Assembly: GCF_027887165.1 (NCBI RefSeq)
Contig: NC_077228.1
Coordinates: 209,720,502 to 209,784,501 of the forward strand
Length of the DNA stretch: 64,000 nucleotides
Reading direction: 5' to 3'
Source: Monodelphis domestica
Lineage: Eukaryota; Chordata; Mammalia; Didelphimorphia; Didelphidae
In this document: piece after piece, positions 35,501 to 47,000 of the stretch
Position numbering within the stretch: position 1 is the stretch's first letter
How the letters are laid out: the number at the start of each line of letters is the position of its first letter
The notes under the pieces: model-generated
Database searches by the model: none
Told to the model about the DNA's origin: nothing
What the model saw: only the letters and a program-made list of their open reading frames with translations
Made by a program: the position numbers and the translations under genes

Positions 35501-37962
35501 TATCAGCTCTAGAAATTAGTTCAGTTAGGAACAAGTTGTCTAGGAAAAAATCTGGCTTTTGAGAAAGAATTGCTCTGGGATAAGGATTTCTCATCATCAC
35601 CCCTATCAGTGATCTCACTTTATAGTTGTGCTATTTGTCTCATAGAAGACATTGCATCTAGCAGAGAGCAGAATCACACACTACAGACATGAACGTCGAG
35701 GGATGACTACTAGAGATAGGAATAGAGGTAGGTACCCATGCTCCATACTGACATAGAGAGTCAACAAGGAAACAGCTCAAGAATCAGAAAAGATAGTCAA
35801 CCATGGATAATTGAGAGTCAAGCTACTAAGAGAATAAAATCCATGGGGGGACAGTGGAAAGATTCCACAAGGAAACAAAGGCATTTCAGGTAGTCTAGTA
35901 CCTCAGAAATGAGTTGCCTTGGCCATATATGTTCTCTACCCTGTGTGCCTTATTACCATTGTATTCTGAATTTGTGCTCATACTTCCCCAAAATACTATA
36001 TTTGTGGGAGAGTATGTGTTAGATTTACTAGGGCAATGAATGTTCTATAGCTACCAGTTCACAATGATATCTTAGTAAATTCCTTTGTTTTGATATCATG
36101 TCTACTGACTATTAAAAGGAAGCTCCCTAGTAGGGGCCCATGAACTAAAGTTTTTAGAAGTAACAGATCCAAAAAGTATTGGAACTTTTTAAAAAACCCA
36201 ATAATCATATGAGAAGCTTTGCAGAAGCATGTATGTGTGTGTCTCAGTAGGTGTTTATTAGGCAGTGTTTCAACAATAGACCTTCCTCCAAGTCTAACAC
36301 TTTTTCCCATTGATAGTAACTGTGGTAGAAATGTCAAAAGATGGAGGAGGGAAGGAAGGGGGGGAAAAGTTTTTACAGATCGTTTTCTACAGTAGATCTT
36401 AGAATCGTAGTTACGAAGAGTAGACAATGAAAGATGCTACTTTATATAGAAATTATCGCCCTTCAGATAGGTACTTCAGAAAGGGTACTTATACATTTGT
36501 ATTTTAAGACATTTTTAATAAGATAATTGAGGTTTATTTTCTCAGCATAGGAAAATATTCATTTTCCATGCACCTCAAGTTTTAAGATTTCTGGAGCATT
36601 TTGAAATACTTAGCTGATTTGGATTCTATGATTTTATGTATAATTTTTAAGTTTTTTTATAATCTTAAATTAAAAAAAAAAGTTGGTGAGAAGTGTTATC
36701 ATTTGTAAACCAATGCTTTTATAACACAAATTATGACCAATGAACCTAAGTAATACTTTGCTTATACAACAATACTTTTTATAGAAATAGTTGTCTGTTG
36801 CCAAAGATTTAAATAGAAGATTGTTTTACAAATGGAGCATATAATTGTTTTATTTCACTCTGCTTTATGATATTTTATTTCCTAATATTTGTGGCAGGCT
36901 TTCACTGTGATCTTTATGGCTTTCCTTGCGTTTAGACACTTGGTGAGAAATTGGCAATGAAATGTGTATATATTTGAGTTTTTAAAATTTCTCTGGTGAA
37001 AGCCTTTTATTATGTTAGTGTCTTTTTCAGGTATCTGGGATTTAATTATGATACACTGAGAAAGAGCTCCCTGGAAATTCAGTAGGAAATGGGGCTAAAA
37101 TTTAGATCACAAACATAATGATTCTTTTAACAATTCTTCATATGGCAGACTGAGGAGAGTAATACACTTTGGGGGCCTCTGGGTAAACTGCTATTGTTTT
37201 GTTGCTTTTCCAATTTGCCTTTGTTTATGTGGACATACATACTGTGATTTGAGCAAGAAATGAATCTACATCTTTAACATTGTCTGTTATGCCCTAAGGC
37301 AACACTACCAGAGTCTCAGAACCTGGGCGACAGAGATGTGTTATGCTGAAATTTGTTCTTAAATACCATCCAAAATGCAATGAAGAGGTGCTTTTTTCCA
37401 ATGTGTTAGCTGAGGCATCTCTAGTCAGTAAGACTTTGAACCTGGTAATATAGTCTAATAATTTTACAGTAGAAATTTTGAGTTGGAGGTAGTGACAGTA
37501 ATGAAAATTAGAGTGGTGCTGTCTCTTTTAGAAGAGGGAGAAAAATACATTTTATTTATTTATTTTTAAGTTTATATATATATTTAAATTATATATAAGA
37601 ATAATACCATTTAGAGGTTTTAAAAAATGTCTTAAATGTTAGACTCTGAAATCTTCCCCCACTGAGTTTCCTTTGAAATATATTTATAATTTATATGTTT
37701 TATGGATTTACATGTCATCATTGTTGTATTATCAGATTTGGAATCTAACTGACAAGATAGATGGAGTTTTTCCCAGTTTGTAAGAGAACAGAGTTGAGAT
37801 CCTTACATCTGACTTCACATAGCATTATATATATTTTTATGCCTATCATATGCTCTTTAATATTATGGTTATTTGTATAAATATTGTATCCATATTCTAT
37901 TAGGCTATAAACTCCATGAGAATAAGAACCTGGTTATCTAAATTTATATCTATGTCTCTGGG

Positions 37963-38032
<70 letters not shown>

Positions 38033-41000
38033 AGAGTGAGTGAGTGTGTATTATATGAGTCCCAGTATCCCTGCCACATTGCAGAGATTAGAGGCTCCAT
38101 TTCCCTCTTCAATGTGGAAATTCCACATAAAATTTTTTCATACTGGAGAAGATGAGTAAAATTTTTTTTGAGTTGTTTAAAGTACATTATTGTAAAATTT
38201 GGGCTAAGTATTTGGCCATAGGCTATTTTATGCATTTCTGAGTTTCTAAACTTTTTTTGTGTGTAATCTGCTGTCCTTTATGTATTGTCTACTGCTTCCT
38301 CAAAACTCCCCCTCCCCCCCAATTCCCATTTAATTTCTTCCTGATCCTTCCTATATTGAACCCACAGTGGGGAAAATTGAGATGGTGGGGAGTGGCACAT
38401 TATACATTCATACACATCTTGTATCTCCCCTACCATTTAGCATGATGCTATGCTCAACGCATGCTCTTAAGAAAAGTATGTTGAATTAAACTGAATGTTC
38501 TAATTTATAAGGTTAATTTATGAAAGCCATCAAAATTAAAACTTTGAGAAGCTTAGCACATCTAGATTTCACATTTTATTTATTTATTTGTTTGTTTGTT
38601 TTTTTGGGCCCTTACCTTCTGTCTTGGAGTCAATACTGTGTATTGGCTCCAAGGCAGAAGAGTGGTAAGGGCTAGGCAATGGGGGTCATGTGACTTGCCC
38701 AGGGTCACACAGCTAGGAAGTGGCTGAGGCCGGATTTGAACCTAGGACCTCCCGTCTCTAGGCATGGTTCTCAATCCACTGAGCTACCCAGCTGCCCCCA
38801 CATTTTATTTTTTTTAATAGATTTCACATTTTAAAGTGAATTTTTGGTCATCTTTCAAATATTAATTACTCAAACTTTTTTTTGGCCACTCTTCTAGTAT
38901 ACCAAGTAAATAATTATCAAACAAAGTTATAGAAAAGAATATGGAGCTGGAGACAGACCAAGGGATATATAACATGAAATATCAGAATCAAGAAGGGATT
39001 TCAGAAGGAGCAAAGAGAGAGGGAATAAGAACGGCAGCATGAAGACAGAATCAAAGATGATAAAAATTGGTTAAAATCTTCTTGTCTTCTGTATGCTGCC
39101 CCTAGCACTTCCCTGATCTTGCATTTCTAGTTGGTACTTAGAATTTTATGAATAAAGACATAATTATATCCAAATGGATTTACTATGGCACAATTCTGCT
39201 GGTATAAAGTTGGCCTTAGGATCTCATAGATAAAAAAGCATGGCTTAGGCAGCCCCAACATACCTCAGATTTCATATCCTTGTGAAAATAAAATTTTTCT
39301 TTCAAGAATGTTTTCTCAGTTTAAAATTTTAAATTGAGGAGCAGTGAGTACAAAGTGGAACACTTCAACATCCATCTGTGAAGATTGGATTTAGCTATTT
39401 CCTGTTTATAACAGTGAAGATACTTAGTTTAACACCTTATACTGAAGCTAGAACTTAAGCTAAGTCTATTTTTAGATCTTAATACAAAAAAGGTGTTAAG
39501 TAACTATAAAGGTTAAATTAATCACAAAAAGGTCAAGTAACACAAAAGGTGAACTTAACAAAGTGTTAAGTAACTCTAAAGATATAATCAAATCAAAGAA
39601 GATGAGAACTAAAAGTATGGGCAGTCCTGGAGAAAGCTTTTGATGTGATTGGTAGATGTGAAAATTTAGAGGTGACACAAGGGTGAAAGGTCTATATATT
39701 TGGGATTTTTCGGCCCTCTGGGACTCTATCACTTATTGGCAGTGGAGAGTTAGCTGAAAGCAGCGTGCTGAGCCTTCCAGCATCTTAGTGTGACTACAAA
39801 CTATTTGTCCGGCTCGGTGGTGAGTTTCTGGCTGAGTTTCCTTCTTTACTTTTCCAACTTTATCCTCTTAGAAGCCTATAATCTTCTTCAGAGACCTAAA
39901 GGTGGGAATTTTAAACTTCCCCTGGCACAGGCCAGGCAGGAGGAATCCTATATCTTCTTCCCTCCTTCTCCTTAAATTCCTTCCCTCTATATTAATTAAA
40001 TTACCATAAATTTCCAGACTGACTTGGGTATTTTATTTGGGATTTTCCCCAGCAACCAATTAAATCTAGATTTTAAGTCACAACCCTAAAATTGTCTTGA
40101 CACATCTCAGTGTTTAAACTTGGAATCCATTTGATCAGGAATGAAGTACATCATTGTGTAGACCAGTGGTTCTCAACCTTTCTAATGCCGTGACCCTGCA
40201 GTACAGTTCCTCATGTTGCAGTGACCCCAAACCAAAAAATATTTTGGTGGCTACTTCAAAACTGTAATTTTGCTACAGTTATGATTCAGAATGTAAATAC
40301 CTGATATGCATTATGTATTCTCATTGCTACGAATCAAACATAATTTAAACATAGTGATTAATCACAAAAACAATATTTAATTATATGTTGAGAAATATTA
40401 ATCCAGCAGGAGGCAGCCTGAGCACTGGGGCAGGAGGTAAGGCCTGCCTGGGGAGGGGGTCCACAGACACTGCCTTCTTCCTGTTGTCTCCCTCCAGCTC
40501 GAGCTGAGGCTTCACTTTGCTGGGGTTACTCGGCTCCATTATCCACTCCAGGAGTTATCTGCTCCAGGTCTCATTCTTAACCCCTCCAGAGCCAGTGCCC
40601 GGCTGCTCTCTCTGGGTCTCTGAGTCCTGTCTCCAGGCAACAAGGTAAATCCATCGCCCCTCTTAGGGGGAGGGCTGCTGATAGGTAACTAATATTAGTA
40701 CAATGTGCAGGCAGCAGGGTCCCCGTTCTTTCCGAGATCTTGCTGTAAAATAGAGTGATTTCTCAGCGGCTGAAGCCATCGGAAATATGTATTTTCCGAC
40801 CCCTGTGTTTTGGTTGTTCGGGGTCGAGACCCACAGGTTGAGAACCGCTAGTGTAGACACTACATTGCAGAATTGTGAGCAGTGGAGATTATTTAGTTGA
40901 GGCAAGAGCACTAAAACAAATAGTTATTTTTGGAGAAAGTAGATCTTATTTAAAGGGAAGTGGTGTCTTTGTGTTAGTATCATGTACTAATGTATCAATT

Positions 41001-44000
41001 TGTCAGATAATTAATTGGAAGCAGATTAACTGGAATAAAGGCAGGGAAACCAAACAAAAGGCTGTTAAAATAATCCAGGGCACGAGATTATGAGGCCTTG
41101 CATCAGTGTGGTGGCATTATTAGAGCAGAGAAGAAAACACATATAAGATGTTAAAAAAGTAAAACTGACAGTACTTGGCAACAATTGGGTATAGAAATGA
41201 GTGAGCATAGAGGATGACATTCTAGGAGCATGATGGTACTATCAATAGGAAAAGGGAAGTTAGAAAGGATTTGAGGGAAAGATGTAATGTTGAGTTTAAC
41301 ATCCAATTTGAGAGTCAGTTGAAGATGCAAGACTAGAGCTCAGGAAAGAAGTTAGATCTGAGAATCATTTCCATAGGAACAATAATTAAATACATGGAAA
41401 CTGATTATTGAATGTGTTCTATAGAAGCACAATCTTTGATTTGTATTTTAAACTTTTTAATTCTTTTTTTCCTGTCTCCCTGGTATCTGCGACTTTAGTT
41501 ACTTTTAGTAATAACTTAACTAAACAAGTACCCTTAGAAATTAATAGTATTTGAATCTCCTTTGTAATACCTGCAGTTCTGCTTTTGGATGCCTTAGGGT
41601 ATTTGAGAAAGAACAAAATCTCTAGGGTCACGGACATAAAAATTTCATACTCCTGAAGTATTCTGGGGAGGGTAAGGGGCATAGCTCGCTGAGAAGATTC
41701 CTGCTTTTACTGGGAGGGGCTGGTCATAAAGAGTTCACTAGCTTGTATTTAATTTGGATACAGCTGAATGAATGTGCTTTAACTCCCACTAGTCTCTTGT
41801 GAATCTGTTTGTGATTAGTCTGCAATTGAATCACTAGTTTCTCTCAGGCTTCCAGCTATGACACACTTTCTTCTTGCTACAAAACAGTTTAGGGGCCAAA
41901 CCTGGGGCAAAGGTTTGTATGTTTTAGATTTTCTTGAAAAATTTCCCAATCTATTTCAAAGTCAAGGTTTTGAAAGTCAAGGCTTAAGGGTTATTCTCTT
42001 ACTGGAAATTGGCTATTACACTATTCATTTTTGCAAATGTTCTGTTCAGTAATTATTTGTTTAATATAAACCAATCTTTATTTGAATTTCTTTTGTTGCA
42101 GGCAACCTCAGTTCTCTTCTATGTGTTGGGGATTAGCAAAGCTGCTCATCTGACAAAGGGAGAAAAAGTCTGTTAGATGCCAGAGTCTCAGTCAGAATGA
42201 GGATAGGAACTGTACTTGTTTTTTCATTGGCAGAGGAAACTCCCCTATGAAGGAAGTCCTCTCTGCCAGTGAAGATATAAGCCTTTTCTGCCTAGAAACC
42301 TCTCTATCATGTGGCTGGTTCAGGGTTACTCAGCCAGGCTGTTTCAGAGGCTGAACTCACTAGGTTTCCTTGGCTCTTAATCACCAAACATTCATAAAAT
42401 ATTATAGGGCAGACACTTCATTATTATTTGCCATGTAGTACAGGCATGAGGTGATGGGGGTACAAAAACAAAAGCCAACAGTCCCTAACTGCAAAGAGCT
42501 TACTATCAAATATGTGAAATACATATGAACCAGATATATGGTAACCTTGGGGTAAAGAGGACCTTGCACTGGGGGGGACTAGGAAAGGCTTTATGTAGAA
42601 GATAGTATCTGAGAATCATTTGAGAAACCAGGGGGATTTAAAGCAAAATTATTTTATTTTTACCAATTACATGTAGTTACAGATTTCTAAATAAGTTTTC
42701 TGGAGTTGTATGATCCAGATTGTCTCCTTCCCTCTCCCTTCCTGGAGCTGGCAAGCAATTCAGTCTGTGTTATACATGTATTTTCATGCAAAACTTGTTT
42801 CCATATTGTTCATTTTTTGTAAGTGAATAATCTTATAAAACCAAAACATACACCCAAATAAATAAGTGAAAAATGATATGCTTTGATCTGCATTCCTACT
42901 CTCACAGTTCTTTCTCTGGAGGTTGATCATATCCTTTATCACAAGTCTGTCAGAATTATCCTAGATCATTGTATTGGTTTTTGTTGTTGTTGTTGTTGTT
43001 CCTTACTGTGTATGAAATAAAAAAACAGGATATAAAAAGTGTAAACCAGTCAATCCTGAACCATTTCTAGTCACAGTATTGTAAAGGAAATTTAGGATAA
43101 AGGTAGTAAATCCAAGTGGAATATTTAAGTTCCATCTGCTGATCAAATCTGTATTGGAACTTTAATTTCTAAAGCCCTTTTTAAATTTGAAGGATGCCTT
43201 AAGTTCTTAAATCATGTAGTACAACTATGTCCTGTGGGCCACATGCGGCCCCCTGAGGCCATTTATCTAGCCCCTACCACACTTCTGAAAGGGACACCTC
43301 TTTCATTGGTAGTCAGTGAGAGGAGCACTGTTTGTGGTGGCGTTGCAAAGCACTGTATTGCTCATGTACAGTACTACTTCCGGTGACATAATCCTTTGTG
43401 TGATGCCTTGTTCTAAGAAATAACTGAACAATAATGAGGCGCCACACAAAGGATTATGTGGCTCCACAATGGAAGATGTCAGCATGGGGAGTAGCAATTT
43501 GGGGGAGGGGATTCCACACTGTGTATCCTGCTGCCCAGTATAGTGGTGGTGGTGATGGATCTGTGCAAGGTGTGACAGGCCCATCACAGCCAGCATTGCA
43601 GCCTCCGCTATCCCAGAGAGTGGTATATTACAGATTTGTTTATAGTTTTTTTTTAATAGTCCAGCCCTCCAAAAGTCTGAGGGACAGTGAACTGGCCCCC
43701 TGTGTAAAAAGTTTGGGAACCCCTGATGTATTATATAGGAAGCAATGATTCTTTTCCTGTTGAAACAGCTGTTTATAGAGCACTTGTTAGGTGTAGTAGG
43801 TGATACCAAAACAAAACAAAAAGATATTTTCATTGTTCTCAAGGTGCTTGTGATAACATTGAGAAAGACAAGTCAGAAAAATGAGGGGAAAATGACTATA
43901 AGAAACTAAACAAAGTAGTAGATGATTAATTACCAATGATTGGTATGTTTTGATTTTTTTAAAGTTCGGTGGAAAGTGTTCTCTAGAAACTTTAGTATTC

Positions 44001-47000
44001 TTGGAATATTTAACTTGAACAAGTTAGACTTGAACTGGACCTTAAAGGATGAGTAGAATTTAAATAGGTTCAGAGACCATAAGCTTGAAAATATGGTGAG
44101 ATAATGAAAAGGAAAATATTTTGTGGGGGACAGTTTAAGGGATCAACTTGACTGAAGCTGAAGTGAGAAATAAGGCTGAGATTATTTGTGGAAAGCTTTG
44201 AATACCAGACTAAGAAATTTGAAATGGGGAGCTATTTAAGTATCTCTGTGATATTAGCAGCTAAGAAACTAGTTGTTGTTTTGGGAGGTTTTTGTGTGAT
44301 TTTTTAAAAAATGAAATTGATTTTTAAAAATCCATTTCTGGAATTGAACCTTTCCCCCTCTTTCTGTCCTCCCCCGCCTCCCCCAGTGGTATTCTCTTTG
44401 TACTGGTGCCAGCTGTGAAATTGGTATTGTAACTTGGTGCCAGACTTTTGTGTACATTAAATCTATATCTGAGGACCCCCCTGAGTCTTGCTCCTGCTCT
44501 GTCTGATGCCTTCCTTCTTATTTCCTCTGCTTCATCTTCCATTTTTCATGTGTTAGGTATGAATTTCTTCCTGTTTTACTACAAAGGATACTGGTTTGAT
44601 TCTTTGATTCATCAAATCAAAACAATTTTTCTTTTTCTGTATCTCTTTACATTCCCATTAACAAGTTCTTTGTTCATGCCCTTAATACTTTATTTTTAGA
44701 ATATTACAATAACCTAAATGTTCTATTATCTTTTAGTATCTTCCCTTCCAGTTTATTTTATATTCCACTGAAGATTCATATTCTAAAACTTCCTCTTTGA
44801 TCATATCACTTGAAGAGACAAAAATAATCTTCAGAGACTTCACAGTCTTTGACACATCATAGACATTACTATAAATGCTTGTTGACCTAATTTGACTCTG
44901 GGTAAAATCCAGGCTCCTTAACCCCAATGACCCCAGCTTGACATGAAACCAGACAGGTTCAAACTTCCTCCTGGGTAGCATGGTATCATAAAAAGAACAG
45001 TTGATTTTGGCCTCAGGACTTGAGTTTAATCTAAGCTCTGCTACTGTACTACCAAATCACTCTCCCTTTCTGAGCCTCAATTTTTTTTGTCTTTAAATGA
45101 GGTGAAGAAGTAGGTTGGATTAAATGATCTTGTTATGTCCTTCTGTAATAAAAGAAATTTATTAAGAAATATTTCACTCTTCTTTTGCCTGCTAGAAACT
45201 CGCTGTTGTAGAATTTATAGTTCATACAGTTAATTTGACAGTTAAGCCTGTATAATTTTTTGTAACAACTCTTATTAATCTAGATGTTTTATTATTTAAC
45301 TTCACTCTGGGTCTTATACATCTTTGTATCCTTATTCCCATTATCACCAGTGTAGGAACTTAATAAATATTTGTTGATTTGATTGGATTTAGTCCTGCCT
45401 GGGCTTACCAAATAAATTCAAAGTTGGGAAGAGGGAGAAAGAATGATGCTTTTGTGACCTGGTCTTATAAGAAAAGTAGAAGGAAGAAAGAAGTGAGTTT
45501 AAAAAAAATAGCTTATTTACTTGCAGAGTAAGGATTTATAGTCTCATTATAGCTGCTTACTAAGAATTACCATCATTTCATCTGGCAGGGTCAGTAAAAT
45601 AACAGAACCCTCTGAGCCAATTTAATGATTGACAGCAAAGAATGCAAATGAGTGGTGATAAAAATTTCTTCCAAGGAAAAGTGAGGAATCAAGACCAGAG
45701 GGATATTTCTCATTTGTTATCTTCATTGTTCATTTTCAACTTTAAATGAAATAAGTGCTTGTCTGCATCAAAAAAATATATATATATATATAGTTAAGAA
45801 ACTGTAAAACTGTATGATAGCTGTATAATAAAAATAACTTTTCTCTACAAGTCTCAATTCGTAATAAGATTGTCAAGACTGCTTTCATTTCATAATTTGT
45901 TATGTCTGTATTCTACTATCATCTGATTGTTTTTTTTTTCATGGGAGAAAAAACAAACAAACAAAAAGTTGCTTATTTATTTATGTTGCCCGCATTTTGT
46001 ATATTGCAGGTCCAGCTCGTTGGTTTAGATGAAGAGAGTTCTGAATTTATTTGCAGAAACACTTTTGACCATCCTTACCCCACCACAAAGCTGATGTGGA
46101 TCCCTGACACGAAGGGAGTCTACCCAGATCTGTTGGCAACTAGTGGCGACTATCTCCGTGTGTGGAGGGCAAGTACAATGTTGATTAATAGCTAGCCAAT
46201 TGGATATTTAAAGGCCCAAACTATTATAGAAACATAGTGTCCCAGAGACCTGGAATTGAGAGAAATGATGGTGTTTTCTCTATTAGTATAACCTAGAATA
46301 TATGGATTGTTTAGATTCTATAGTCCAAGAATTCTCAAAACTCAAGTTACAGATTGGTTTTAAGTTTATTTTACTAATGTATTTCTAGTACTATTTAAGT
46401 TTTTGTGTAGCTTCTGTAGCAGTCATGTGAACAGAGATATGACATAATATGACATTGGATAAAAAATAACTCAAATGAGAGCCTTGTTCTAAGCAGTCCA
46501 GAAGTATTTACTGAGGTATTACTTTTACATAGCTGTGAAAATGACAAGTTTTGATAATCTTATATAAAAAATGAGTTATTGAATTAAAATCTTCTACATA
46601 TATGTTTGTCTTGAGCCCTCTATTCTCTTCTCAACTAAAGTATTTTTCAGTAATTTAAACAAAGTTAGGTAACAGTTATTTGGTAAATTGAGGGGAATAA
46701 CCTTTTTTGGAAAGAGACTGGGAGCCTACCTTCTTTGACATTTTTCCATGTTTATTATTGAGATATATAGAGTTTGTAGAATTCTATGAATAATAATATT
46801 GTTAAGAGAAATAGCCTAGACAAACTTACTAGCTGATCCATATCATGATCCACCATGATTCAGAGGACTTGGGAAAGCATTCTCTCCATCTCCTGATACA
46901 GAAGTGGTAAACACCCAGTAAATATTGACTTTTTTTTTTTTAAACCCTTACCTTCCGCCTTGGAGTCAATACTATATATTGGCTTCAAGGCAAAAGAGTG

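Larger units (their letters stand above)
23519..46009 (+). other. DCAF7: DCAF7 intron 1, about 22.5 kb
   Basis: No coding exon was seen. The first 200 bases belong to the CpG island. The remainder is dominated by L1 3' ends, L2 debris, SINEs, hAT and mariner-like elements and simple repeats listed separately. Stretches such as 35000-35640, 36500-37960 and 44300-45000 are AT-rich with nothing I recognise. Confidence 0.85.

Noticed and set aside
43303-43842. 179-residue minus-strand open frame
   Set aside because: It spans a non-autonomous hAT element and its flank; it contains a His run and a palindrome translation and resembles no family.
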